A stretch of DNA of 64,000 nt from Acanthococcus lagerstroemiae (Eukaryota; Arthropoda; Insecta; Hemiptera; Eriococcidae). A model generated the notes under the pieces. The model saw only the letters and a list, made by a program, of their open reading frames with translations. It made no database searches and was not told where the DNA came from. Shown here piece after piece: positions 37,438 to 49,500 of the stretch. The position numbers and the translations under genes are program-made. The first letter of the stretch is position 1, and every line of letters starts with the position of its first letter. The DNA lies in the NCBI GenBank assembly GCA_031841125.1, contig CM063110.1, forward strand, positions 13,945,626 to 14,009,625. The letters run 5' to 3'.

Positions 37438-37716
37438 CAGTGGTATAGCCAGGGGGCAAAGGGGGCGAATGCCTCCCTCCAAGGCACCTGAAATTGAATG
37501 TAAAATATGCAGAAATAAGCAATTTCTCGCTTTAAAACACGTTTTTCTGAAAAATTTTCACTCTAGTAGTAATTATACCTTCATTTTCATACAATAGTCC
37601 TCTGATATCAGCGATTTTTAAAAAATACTTCAGTTTTCGACTTTGTGTCCCTTGAAAATCTTACTTTGCCCCCCTCCCCCCCCCAAAAAAAAAAAAAAAT
37701 CTTGGCTACGCCACTG
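37438..37716. mobile_element. CAGTGGCGTAGCCA-type MITE (279 bp)
   Basis: Left end CAGTGGTATAGCCAGG; right end, on the other strand, CAGTGGCGTAGCCAAG. The right end is followed inward by a T-run then a G-run (37676-37699 on the + strand as C then A). Fragments with this end are common in the window. No target duplication is clear. Confidence 0.6.
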
Positions 37717-38047
37717 ATTGAATTTGGTATCAAAATTCATAATAAAAACTGGTGATTCAACTTACCGACAACCCATTGAAAAAAAAAATTGAATAGATCG
37801 CGTGAAAAGAAATTAACACTTAGAACGATCAAATTTTCGAACTTCTGGAAGTAAAAAAACTCTTTAGAAATCGATTATTAATAAATCCTAAAATCTTTCG
37901 TTCGATTAGTATAAAAATCCTATTCTCAATAATAAATAAATTAATATAAAATTTTTTTTTTATTTTGCTGCTTATTCATTGTCGTTTGAATTTACTTTAA
38001 AATTGCCAAATGATACAGGTATTATTTTGCTTAAAAGCATCCATTTT

Positions 38048-38296
38048 GGACGCTGTTAAGTGTAACAGAACCCACCAACAAAATCTGTTTTTTGAGAATA
38101 CGTGATTTGAAGTTCAAGAACCATGCAGAAACTATATGACATAGCGTTTACTGATAAGCTTTTTTCAGCGTGAGTACACATGTTTTAATCGGGGCCCAAT
38201 TTTGAAAAATTCTACTTTTTACGCTCTTTCCGACGATACTAATCAACTCATTTTGTCAACAAATGTCGCTTGGGCGGTTTTCGCCTAACTGCGTCC
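38048..38296. mobile_element. GGACGC-family MITE, copy 3 (249 bp)
   Basis: GGACGCTGTTAAGTGTAACA on the left and GGACGCAGTTAGGCGAAAAC on the right (other strand). Its interior is inverted relative to copy 1 (AATACGTGATTTGAAGTTC, then CTTTTTTCAGCGTGAGTAC). Flanks TTTT and ATTT agree at three of four bases. Confidence 0.85.
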
Positions 38297-38359
38297 ATTT
38301 ATGGAGCCATGTTCGTGGAACTGTTCACGAACGTATTCGGTTCACGTGTGGACGCAGCT

Positions 38360-39560
38360 TTAGAAGCCGAAGCGCGCATGTCGAGTTTCGAGTGTCCCAT
38401 TTCATTTGTGTAATTCGATGCTCGATTTTCACCTGGCTGAATATTAATGCGCTGCCGGAGCTTTATTGTAAACAAAATTTTCAGTCACTGCATGTGCCTG
38501 TGACCTAAAGCGAAACGGCTTCGAATTCGGAATTTGTGATATTACACGTTCGGTCCTGGTCTGCTCGCGGTTTTTAAGTACTCCTCGGGTGAGATCCTCT
38601 CCTGTCGATAAAAAATGCAACGAGTGATAGATTGAATTTCGATATTCGTTGTCGTGTAGATGCGAATTCATGGCCAGCAGACGAACTTTAAGAGTGTACT
38701 TTCGAAGCTGAGATATCAACTAAAAGTAATTATGTCCTCACACTTTCTTATCATGTCTTGCTGTACCTATAAAGATATAATTCCGAAAGTTGAAAGAAAG
38801 ACTATAATGTAAAGTCTGTGCGAGTCATCGGGAATTAAGCTTCTCATTCGTAGAATTCATTTTGCAAGTTGGTGACGTAGTTGGGTGTTAGTGACCATTA
38901 CGAGCCAACCTGCTGATGATCTGCTGCATAATTAGATCTGAAAGCGATTCGATTATTGGCTGATCGTCTGCGTTTTTCTAATCACCGGTGAAACGTTTCC
39001 TCGAGAGCTGATTAGCTGATTACTGAATCGTGATTTTGCAAATAATTGAACATCTTATCAAGGCTAATGCGATGTAGACTAAATTCACCTTTCGTTTTTA
39101 TTTGCGTGTGCATTGTGTACCTGTAGTGATACGAACCGTTTTCCCGTTCGACCGAGAAAAAAATAACGAAGTTAAAAAAAGTTGCACTGTAGGTTCGTGT
39201 TGATACGAAAACCTGCTCGTTTTTGCAAATTGCTAATTAACTAGGGGGAGGGGGCTGAAAGTCGAGCCTACTACGTTTGTATAGTCGTTTTTTTAATTGC
39301 GACTCTGAAGATAGGAACTCGAAGTCAGTGTACTGTTTTCACGAGTTAAATTAGGATCTCGATATCGGAGAGCAGAACATATTTTTTTCACGTTTATGTC
39401 CCCGCTAGTTCGTGTTTACTGTTTACATCCGCGATTTCTCGAAACTGGCACGGAAACAGTAAAGTAGTACGAATCTGCGTTTATTAGCTGTTTTTGCGTT
39501 CCGGTGACTTAGAGTATACAGACTAGTGAAAACAGTTCTCCAGCTAAGTGACTTTGAAAC
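38360..39560. other. Single-copy intron sequence
   Basis: Moderate CpG content and no repeat relation found. Open frames are short, on both strands, and show no domains. It could hold a noncoding exon or regulatory sequence; nothing specific supports this. Confidence 0.35.
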
Positions 39561-39567
39561 AGTGGCG

Positions 39568-39790
39568 GATCCAGTGAGCCATCCTGGGAGGGGAAATTCA
39601 AAATTCAAAATATGTGAAAATAATTGGAGTTGAATTGAATTACCTCCTTCTCCAGAGTACTATGACGCCTCCCCATGATGCCAGTGAGCTGTCCAGGGAG
39701 AAGAAATTCAAACTATGTAAAAATAATTGGAATTTAATAATCTCTTGTCCCTGAGTACTATGATCACCCTCCCCATGGTGGTAATTGAAT
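39568..39790. repeat. Two-copy tandem duplication, about 113 bp
   Basis: CAGTGAGC-TCC-GGGAG followed by AAATTCAAA, AAAATAATTGGA and GAGTACTATGA occurs from about 39573 and again from about 39686. The first copy starts with CAGTGGCGGATCCAG, similar to the CAGTGGCGTAGCCA repeat ends. Confidence 0.65.
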
Positions 39791-41095
39791 GAGGAAATAA
39801 AAGAGAAGTACGTGGACTTTTGAATGATTTATATTGCTGGTTGTTTTCGTATTGACATTTAAAATGAAAATGTCGTCCAAAGTCAGATTCTTTCAGCTCG
39901 TTGGATTCACGATTGGCCGACTATTTTTGAAGAATCTTCAACGTTCTTCACAACACAATTTTTTCGGGAAGTATTAAATAGGTAGCACGAAATAAAAAGT
40001 ATGATTGAACGAAATGTGGAGCCACGAAAAAAAAGTTTAGATGACGTGTTTTTAAGCCAATATCACGAAATGACTTGTTTACGGAATATTATGTTGTTTA
40101 AACGCAAAAATTATACGTCATCACGGATAACGTACATACTCGTGGAGATAGGAGATACATGAGCTTAAGAGGGATAAAATTTTCTATAAAAACGGTCATT
40201 AAGAATTTTTTCTAAGTACTCAAGAAACGCCATAGGGAAGGGGGCTTTGAGGTAATGCCCGTAAGGGCAGATTCCAGAACTCGGGTTGAGAGCAAAATAA
40301 GAGGGGGTGTAAAAATTACCCTTTATTACAGTTCATTAGGAATTTTTAGACCTATTATGTATGCGAATGACCCCATCGAGATCATCGAGGGGTCTCTAAC
40401 TCAACGAATTTGTTTTCGATATCGGTTTGGCTTTAAACCAAAATTGTGGCTTCTGAGGAGGGGGAGGCGGACAACAATGCAGTGAAATACAGTTTAGGAT
40501 CGAATCATAGAATTTTATTGCTCCAAAATTTGATTTTGACATTAATTTGTGCAGTGGCAATTATGATGGAGGCTGAGAGTTTAGACTTTTTAATCCGGGC
40601 GCAGTAATATTGTATCCCTTTTTTTCATTGTGTGTAGAAGGTATTACAATTTCGGGCGTATTTTATTTTATCGTATAAGTAAATTATATTGCGTTCTGAA
40701 GTTTAATTTTTTCTTCAAACTCTTTCTTTTTCTGTTTCGTACCTTGTTATAGCGCTTGTCACTTACATATTTCGTGCAAACAGCCTATTTTTTCGTGAAT
40801 TCAACATAACCAATGTGGGCCGATAAATGGGTCCCAATTTTTTCCCCTATCGAGGGAAGGTGAATACAATTTCAGCAATACTAAAATGATCATGTACACA
40901 TTTCTTTATGGACTTTTTAAACTCTTCAAAGCTTTTCCGAACTTATTCAGGACTCGCTGTTCGAACGTCGATTGTGACTCCACGATTTTTCTAGACATGG
41001 ATATGACTCCATGAAACACGATCACGACTTTTTACAATTGTACAAAATTCCATTTGTAATCCCCCCCCCCCAAAAAAAAAAATTGTGTGTGAGTG

Positions 41096-41134
<39 letters not shown>

Positions 41135-42350
41135 ATATCCAAAAATATTCAGCAAGTTCATAAAAAAGCGTTTTTAGAGGTTCCAGAGACGAAGATTTAC
41201 GAGGTTCTTTTTTATTTATTTTTTGCTTGTTTGCTCAATTCTTGAGAAAGAAACCCGGTTTTCTTTTTTCTCTCTTGTTTTTTTGTTCTTACTTTTCGGC
41301 TCGAATTTTTAATTTCTGTACACCTCCTCCCCACCTCCAGGAAAGAAAAACTTCCGAAGCTACTGACTCGTACGGCTGTTTAAAACTCGTTTAAAACTCT
41401 AAGAGAGTCTTTACAACCGACTAAGGCTCTTCAGTGCTCATTAAGACCCTTCCAGACTTGAGACTTTTCAAAGCTTTCCTTTGACTGAGTACATACCTAC
41501 CTCCGTTTTTGCGAATTAGTTGAAGTAGTACTTTATGGAACCTATTTATTGCATATTTCAGCAATACTGTTACAAATGCTTTTTCAGTACCTTCGAGCTG
41601 ATTTAAAATCCCGGGAAACTAGTAATTTGGACAATTGAAGAGTTATTGACCTTCTTCAACATAACTCCACTGCCCCCCACCCCGATAGTTTAAGAACCAT
41701 GTCGAAAATCGCCGGCCAGTTTCTCACTTTTCCACTTTGAGCTGGATTGGAATTACAAGTATTTACAACTCGATTGAAGGGGGGTATGTGCATCCTATGA
41801 ACACATCGTAAATCGCGTAATTCTTCCTTCAAATTTAGTGAGGTGGATGAAGGTTGCACTCGGGTTAATTGGATCTAAATGATTCCATTTCCATTTCCCC
41901 AATATCACAAATTTTTAGGGTGTTTTCTTTTCTTTTTTTTTTTAGTGATTTGTATTGCCCAGGGTTACCACCAACTTTTCACTGTCTGTCACGTTGTTCC
42001 AACCAATCACGAACAGTACAAAACTGAAAACTTTAGACGAGTTTTCTTCAAAACGAGGTTTTGCGACTTATATAGGCCCTTCGTACTTCCCCGTACTCAA
42101 TTGAAGCATCTCTTTTCCAGTCCAAAATTCTGTGGTTTGAGTCAGGGCACTATTTGTCGGGTAAAATGGTCATAGGTTAGCCATCTATAAGTCTATGAAC
42201 GCGTTACCACTATTGAGTTACTACACTTCTACACAACAATTTGAGATTCCTTAAAGAACAATGACATGGAGTATATGATTCTATATGATGTATTTTCAAA
42301 GAGGAATTCAATGCCGATGTTAATTTTTTAATAATACGATACCTAAGAGT
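39791..42350. other. Unassigned intron sequence
   Basis: Contains the (GA)n tract and scattered homopolymers. The frame at 41879-42175 has a true ATG and a hydrophobic N-terminus but includes a T-rich low-complexity stretch and lacks supporting exon boundaries. Confidence 0.35.
41098..41133. repeat. (GA)n microsatellite
   Basis: An uninterrupted run of AG dinucleotides about 34 bp long, preceded by a C-run/A-run junction at 41061-41082. Confidence 0.95.
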
Positions 42351-42352
42351 AG

Positions 42353-42589
42353 CTTAGAGCAAAATACTGCTATATACATTTTTGGGCGTAAATAAGTTTT
42401 TGGTATCATTGGAAAGCAAATTTCACGCTCTATCGTGTGCAACACTGCCTGTTGATGCTGGCAAAACATCAACTTTACGTAAGTGTGACGTTGCGATTTC
42501 GTAACACAAAAGTGAGATAGGCTATTGAAAACTTCTTCTCCCTCTTCTGCCAATTTCAATAAATGTATACAGCACTATTTTGCTCTAAG
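42353..42589. mobile_element. Short inverted-repeat element, CTTAGAGCAAAATA ends (237 bp)
   Basis: Left CTTAGAGCAAAATACTGCTA and right, on the other strand, CTTAGAGCAAAATAGTGCTG, continuing through TATACAT for about 28 bp. There is no coding frame of note; the - strand frame at 42320-42559 overlaps the element. Confidence 0.75.
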
Positions 42590-43024
42590 GTCTCGAATAA
42601 TTCATTTTTTCCCTATCTCCTATCTTGAATGCGAATTTTAGTATCATCAAGATGATACCACTGTATCAGCGTAGCTATTTGTGGACGACAAAAAAGAATA
42701 AAAAGTGAAAAATTTGATAAAGTTTTAATTTTGAATATGGAAAACAAGAGGTTCTCGAGAAAAATGCCAGCATTCAAAATACCTGTGGCTAAAATCATAT
42801 AACCTCATCCCATTGTTTTTTATGCTGTTGTGTCATGCTATTCTTCTAGCAGAACCAGCAAATTTGAAAATGTGTTGAGGCTTACGGAATCTCTTAATGT
42901 GTTTTTCCTTTTCCCGAAAAGTTTGATTTTTGAATTTGATAAATTTTGGAAAAATACCCTTTAATTATTACGACTGCAATTCAAGAAATTTCCATGATCA
43001 GATTCACTAACATGACTCGTCTCA

Positions 43025-43116
43025 AGCTTATCAGTAAACGCTATGTCCATAAACCGGCATTATTCACTCAAAAAAATAGATTTTGTCACTTCGCCGATTT
43101 TTGCTTAACAGCGTCT
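43025..43116. mobile_element. GGACGC-family MITE, right-end fragment
   Basis: CTTATCAGTAAACGCTATGTC and the terminal TTGCTTAACAGCGTCTA match the right half of copies 1 and 2. The left half is absent. Confidence 0.7.
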
Positions 43117-43235
43117 ATCTTTCAATTCATTTTTTTCCCCTTTCTTCACAATGCAGTTATTTTTGAATTTCTAAAAACCAAGCCTCCAACATTCCTATCA
43201 ATTTTTCGTGAAGATCATCAAGGCCTCTCTACAAC

Positions 43236-44283
43236 AGGGTATCTATTGGCCTGAAAAGTCATAAAAAGTCATGATATTTCTACCAAAACTTTAAAAAGTC
43301 ATGATATTTCATCATATCATACTTCACAATATTTCTATAACCAAAAAAAAAACTGTTTTATTAATTTAATTAGGAAAAAATATTGAGTGAATATTTATTA
43401 TGGAAGTTTAGCGCGCTCTGTATGAATGCTGATAATAGATAAAAAATGGCGTATGTCTACACTCGAGTCAGTTATGTTCTACTCAGAGACATCAACTACT
43501 AAATTTGGACTTTGCTCTGTCGCTAATGTGGAGGGCGAAGTATTTTGTAATTTCTTCGAAAAATATTTTCCAAAGTTGTTTGTTTCAAGCTTATTATTGT
43601 TTATATTCTTCAGAAATTTGTTCATAAAATAAGTGATTAATGATTTTTCTGCGTCAATACACAATGAATCTAATATTTGTTAGCCTTTCATTTTTCCTGT
43701 CAGTTATTAGATACAGAACACATTTATAACCAATTTCATACAAATGGAATATTGTCTGTTTTTCTGTTTGCTTATAAATGCAGAAGACTGCATCATGTTG
43801 AAACCACCCAAAAAAAGGGGCAAAACTATGAGCATTTTCCAACTCTCTTAAGACTGTCTAATTTGTATCACAATCCATATTATACTATTGGAATGTCGTT
43901 AAAGGAAAAATGTCAAAGTATACAACAAACATAATTATGGTATTTTTAAAGAAGAAGAAAAAAAAAGGGGAAAAAATCCAAGCTTTGTGGTTTGCCATGG
44001 GAGCTTAAAAGTAGGGTCACTTGTACTCTCAAAATATTCTCTTATTTCAGGTATCCTCCTATTGGAAAATCAAGGTGCAGAGTGTAAGTTCCACAGTGTA
44101 GGTTTTGGTTTATCTAAAAATCAATCAGAAGGGGGTGGTGAAGGGGGGGGGTCAAAAGGTGGAGTCTCCGGTGAGGCGCGAAGCGCCGAGTCTGCCCCAC
44201 GTCAACTTCTTTTTTATATCCCCCATAATAGTCATGAAAAGTCATGCTACTTTTTCCCCAAATCTAAAAAGACACCCTGTAAC
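43236..44283. mobile_element. Candidate 1.05-kb element with ACAGGGT-TCT ends
   Basis: Left ACAGGGTATCTATTGG; right, on the other strand, ACAGGGTGTCTTTTTAG. Both ends are followed inward by AAAAGTCATGA-type words. No target duplication is clear, so the pairing of the two ends is tentative. Confidence 0.45.
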
Positions 44284-44555
44284 AAGTTTTTTTTTACCAC
44301 TCAAATTTCTTATTTTTTATTATTTTTCAAATGAAAATCATGGCGAAGTTGATGTTCTTAAAACAATATTATAATGTCTAACTGTGTTTTCTATCTGGCC
44401 GTGCACATTATCACTATGGTAACCATTATTATTTTCCTGATCTTAGTTTAAGATAATGATCATGATCGAACCGAAATTTAGTCGAGTTAGTGTCACTTTA
44501 ACCTTTTTTAGTTTATGGTATTCATGAGAATCGATTCCAGACTTGGGCCCTGACT

Positions 44556-44985
44556 AAACTCCAATCAACCAGATTACAAGTGACTCAAAACAAAATGGTA
44601 AGAAGCATCCTCAACATCGGATTTAGAGACACAGTCAAAAACACAAAGTTATACGCAATGACCAAAGCGGAAACGATCACATAGAAAGTCAAAAAACTAA
44701 AATTCAGATACGCAGGACACTTAGCCAGGGTAAAATACGACAAATGGCATAAAAGACTGACTGCGTGGACTCCATACCGAAGCACAAGGGAAAAGGAAAG
44801 ACTAGCAACCAGATGGCGGGACGACATTGACAGGAGTGTTGGGACAACATGGGGAAGGGTGGCAAAGAACAGAGTTTCATGGGAAAAGGTAAGAGAGGCC
44901 TATGCCCGCGAGTTGGGCGGGTTGTAACCATTATTTATAATCTAAGGTTGTATAATAATGATAATAATACGTATCTAATAATAAT
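44556..44985 (+). pseudogene. 5'-truncated LINE, C-terminal part with microsatellite tail
   Basis: The + strand reads RLQVTQNKMVRSILNIGFRD, a stop, then LKFRYAGHLARVKYDKWHKR, TRWRDDIDRSVGTTWGRVAK and WEKVREAYARELGGL before TAA at about 44926. This GH(L/I)AR and TRW-DD-D pattern is the usual C-terminus of insect endonuclease/reverse transcriptase LINEs. One in-frame stop breaks it. The sequence ends in a (AATAAT)n tract (about 44950-44990), the expected 3' tail. Everything upstream of this C-terminus is missing. Confidence 0.85.
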
Positions 44986-44991
44986 AATGAG

Positions 44992-46062
44992 CAAGGCAAG
45001 GCAAAATATTCTCTAAGAATGACGATATATGCGCATATTATATTCTCAAAACCAAACTGATGTATGCGAAAATATTATTTGAAAATTTAAAATATGCGAC
45101 AATATTCTTGTGCAATATGATGAGTATCAAAAACCCAGGGATGTGAAAGAAGCTGGAAGCGGAAGCCGGAAGTTTTTATGTATCCTGACTCAAATCGAGA
45201 AGCCGGTGTAGCCGGAAGCCAATTCCAGTTGGAAGCCAGAAGCTGGAAGAGAAGTCTTTTGTTTATCGGCTTCTTTTTGCCTCCCAAGTTCCAACTCAGA
45301 GTCAGCATTGGGCTCAACTTGTCAGTCATTATTTATGAGAAAAGAGCTCTCAAAGTCTAGATAGATTATTTTATTTAAACTTGTTTCGTGCTTCTTATCC
45401 TTTGGAGGGGCGGGGGGGGGGAGCTGAAAAGATGCTAGAGGTGAAATAAAGTGAAATGTCGGGAGCTAGAAGTCGGAAGCTGGAAGTTTTTTGAAATATC
45501 AAAAGCCAGAAGCCGGAAGTTTTAAATTACAAAATTGAAAGAAGTCGGGAGCTGGAAGCTTTTTAAAATTATTGAAGCCAGAAGCCGGAAGAGAAGTTTT
45601 TTCAATAAGCTTTTCATCCCTACAAAAAACAGGTCTCGCACGATAATGCGTGATAGCTCATTGTATAACCTGCGCCTGACAAGTAGGTCAAGTAAATGAA
45701 GTGCTATATATGTTTGCGAATTTTTCAAATATCTTCTGAACAATTGATTTTGATGCAAAAATGTTAAGAATAAAATTTATTTGTCTCGTAATTCTCTATC
45801 GAATGAGACCAGTTACAAAATGAGGAAAATACCCCCCCCCCTCCCAAAAAAAGGAGAAAATTTGTAAATTATTTTCCAATATTCCCCAAAAATAATGCAA
45901 ATATGCGAAAATATGCATTTTATACTTGTCCGAATATACAAAAATATGCGCAAACACGGAGGACTCATTTTACTGGGAATTTTATGATTCGCAAAAATAT
46001 CATCGATATTCCCATTGAATTGTCACAAAAAAAAATGCCAAAGCATATTTTGCCTTGCCTTG
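44992..46062. mobile_element. hAT-like non-autonomous element (1071 bp)
   Basis: Ends CAAGGCAAGGCAAAATAT, inverted, at 44992 and 46062. Flanks ATAATGAG and ATAGTGAG match at seven of eight bases, fitting an 8-bp target duplication. ATATGCG words crowd both ends, and the right portion (45962-46000) resembles that of the MITE at 17603-18221. The middle carries the GAAGCCGGAAG repeats. It sits in the tail of the LINE at 44556-44985, so it inserted later. Confidence 0.75.
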
Positions 46063-46548
46063 ATAGTGAGAATCGATGAAAACAAGCCGTTCCTATAGGA
46101 AGAAATGTATATATGAAAAAAGTTGTTAAGTGACACTCCTTGAAGATTCTTGTAGCAACTTATGCATAAGAAATAAAGCGATGATATGGAATATTACTCT
46201 GTGAGGAAACACTATATATGAGTAGCCTACTGTCTAAAATAATCGATCGTTAATTTAGAACTATATAGGTACTTGTTATAAATACATGCATTAAATTTGT
46301 ATAGCAGTTAACCGGAGCAATGCTGTAATTTGTAGGCACAATATACCCATACAGCTGTTTATACCTAGATATATTATAACATTTCGTCAGAATAATCTCG
46401 TCATTACTGCGATCCAAACACGTTTTACGTTATGAAACGTGGGTCAGTTGGTTGTTTCACTCTCGTAATTATCATATCGTATTCTTTGTGAAAGATTTCT
46501 ATTGAAAAGTACGTGTTTGGTCAACCTGTGTTGCTTTATTTCTTGCAG

Positions 46549-49500
46549 AATGGGCAGTTTTACATCAGCGAACACGTTCGACAATGGAGACCACCAAGAT
46601 AACGATGTCACCCTTCCCGACTCGATGGACAGAGACGATCTGCTAGCCTTTTTCGAAAAGGAAGCCGTTGGTAGTTTGCAGCTGGAACGAGGTCTTCTGA
46701 GACTGAATCCCAAAGACACGTGTAAGCTTACACCTTACCACAATATTCCCGACTGGAACACCCTGCAACACGTTGTTTCATCTGAATTCATAAAATTTTC
46801 ATATCATCTTTTAGGTTCGAACCCGGACATCAGAATAATGCAATGGAACATGTTATCTCAAAGTAATTATCCTTTGCTGCGGTTTATGCTGATGTTGAAG
46901 TAGCAAATACCGACACGGTGACAATCTAAAAATTGTTCTGTTATGTTTTAGCGCTTGGACAGCATTATGATAAATTCGTTTTGGTCCCGCGACAAGCTCT
47001 GGATTGGAAGTATCGACGATTCCACATTCTACTCGAAATTGTCACGTACATGCCAGATGTAGTATGTTTACAGGTATAGATCTCGGTTATATTCCTGTAT
47101 CGCGTTACCTACACTCAATCACACGAATAGAGAATCTTTATGATATTAATTATTTGCGCGGTTGTAGGAAGTAGATCATTTTGAATTCCTGCAAAAAACG
47201 CTTTCAACTCAAGGTTACCAAGGATTATTTTATCCGAAGCCGGATTCTCCGTGTTTGTACGTTAAAGATAACAATGGACCGGATGGTTGTGCCATTTTCT
47301 TCCGCAAAAATAGATTCGAAGTGCTAACGTCGAGGATAACCATTTTGCCCGTGTGGACTATCAGCAGTAATCAGGTTATTGTAGATTCTACTATAATCTG
47401 TAATAATTCTGTCTTTATTTCAAAATGACATGTGATATGTTGGAGCTCGCTTCCTACCTTCATTAGGGCTCTGAGATCCGCCATTTTGATTGCAGAATGT
47501 CAGTTCAAAAATTTGTCACATTTCAAGGAACTTCAACTTTTTCGAAATTCTAATTGACCTTTTGGACTCTGCGTTCCAGATATAAGCTGGAATCACGTGG
47601 CAGTTATTGTTTATCTATTCTGAATATTCATTCTAAAAATTTTCTCATAAACCATAATTTGCAAATCGTTAGATTTGAGAAAATTCAAAATATTGTTCTT
47701 TTTATCACTAAGTTAATTTGCATATTTTTTATGAAATACTTAATGTACATTTTTATGTTGAATCCAGAACTTCAATAGAAATGTTGAGAAAGTTCATTAC
47801 GAGATATGAAGAATTTTGAACAGACATTTTTTGCAATCAAAATGGCGGATCGATTGTACATAATATGTGAAACTACACAGAGAGTCACTTTTGAGTTATA
47901 TTGATACTGACTGTCTCTTCCTTAATTTGTACTTATGCGTCCCTGCTGTTATCGGAGCCTATTGAGCTTTCTGTTCATCGGGGTATTGTTAGTTGGACCC
48001 CCGCCTGGAAATCGTGGGGCCGGCGTCAAATTTACGCCAGTTTGGCGCTGGCGCCTTCCCATCTGAAATACATGCAAGCGCCGTTGCCGGAATTTGGGCC
48101 AGTTGGGGCCGGCGTATATCTGACCCGACTATGGCGCCTGGCGCCAATCGAGCGCCAATTTTCGATTGGTGCTCGATTTGCCCCAGAATCGAGGGGAAAT
48201 GTGGCATATATCTGGCGCCGATGCCGGAATTCGGGCTGGCCCCACGATTTCCAGGCGGGCCTTTTTGATCAAAACTCAACCGAGCGACATTTTTGAGAGT
48301 ATGGAGTTATGTATACCGCCGGATTTTGCTCTAGATGAGCAGAATACGATGGAAAAAATTGTATTAAAGATAGCTAACTCAGCGAGATATTAATTTTCAA
48401 AAATCAGCTGTAAATGGTGATGCTGTACATAACATTCCCTTCTAACGGAAATATCTTAAAAAGTACACAAATGTCGCTTGGTTGGGTTTTGCTTAAAAGG
48501 GTCCAGTTGACGTCAAAATTATACTTACTTATTTAGTATCTGAATTTTAAAAGTTTAATACTTACACAAAGTGTTCACAAATTGCCCCATTTTTTTCTTT
48601 TCTTTCTTGATTACATTGTCGGAACGACTCATGGTCATCGTTCAGAACTAATGTTTCCCCTCCTTCCCCATACATGTACAAAAAATTAACTGGGACATGC
48701 CACCAACGTGAAAATCTGAAATGGAGACGCATATAAAAAAATATCCAAATAGGGTATTTTGGGTTTCCAAGTTCGGAAATGCAATCAGATTCTCCATTTA
48801 GACCTCGGCATGGGCTCCAGAGTTGTCTTTTCTCCTTCTGAAAGACTGATCGGCTTGACGTGCCAAAAAAAATTGAACAGTGTATCAGAATGGGGTGCGT
48901 TTGAGTTTGAAAATTCCATTACCTTCTAATTTTACCCTGGTTTGACCTATAACCCCTTAAAATGAACAGAGTAAGACCAACTTTGAAAATTGAACAAGTT
49001 TATTTGTTGGGGGGGGGGGAGTGTCTGAGTTTAAAAATTCCAGGTAGTACGTCAAATTTGGCTTGCCCTCTTTCAATGAGGCTACTTTTATTTTGCCCCC
49101 CCCCAAAAAAAAACAAAAAAAAAACGGAACAAACTGTTGGAATAGGGTTTCTCTTCGTCGCTGATTTCGAAAATTCAATTTGATTTTTCATCTAACCCTC
49201 ATTTTGGTTTTCCAAAATTCAATTTGACCCCTTCAAATAATCAAAAGTAACCCCGGTTGAGAATTGAAAAAAAGAATCGGAATGGTGGTTCATTGTGTCG
49301 CTGAGTTCGAAAAGTCAGTTAGATTTTCGATACGACGAGATTGGTGCTCCAAATTCAACATTTCCGCCTTCAAATGGGCCAATTTGACTTCGTCGAAAAA
49401 ATTAAACAAAGATATCGGAATAGTTTTTTTTTTCAATTTTGGCCAACGTGACTTGAAAACTGGAAAATGAGGAACTTATTGAAGGAAGGAAAAGAAGATT

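Larger units (their letters stand above)
5223..46548 (+). other. Proposed giant intron 1 of nocturnin (41.3 kb)
   Basis: It begins GTAATT and ends TTTCTTGCAG. It is mostly old transposons, minisatellites and homopolymer tracts, with one candidate nested gene on the opposite strand. If exon 1 is not nocturnin, this stretch is intergenic plus intronic and a promoter for the MGSFTSA form must lie nearer to 46549. Confidence 0.5.

Noticed and set aside
47901..48296. Open frames of 91-131 codons on both strands
   Set aside because: They coincide with the palindromic GC-rich element, whose symmetry produces mirrored frames.
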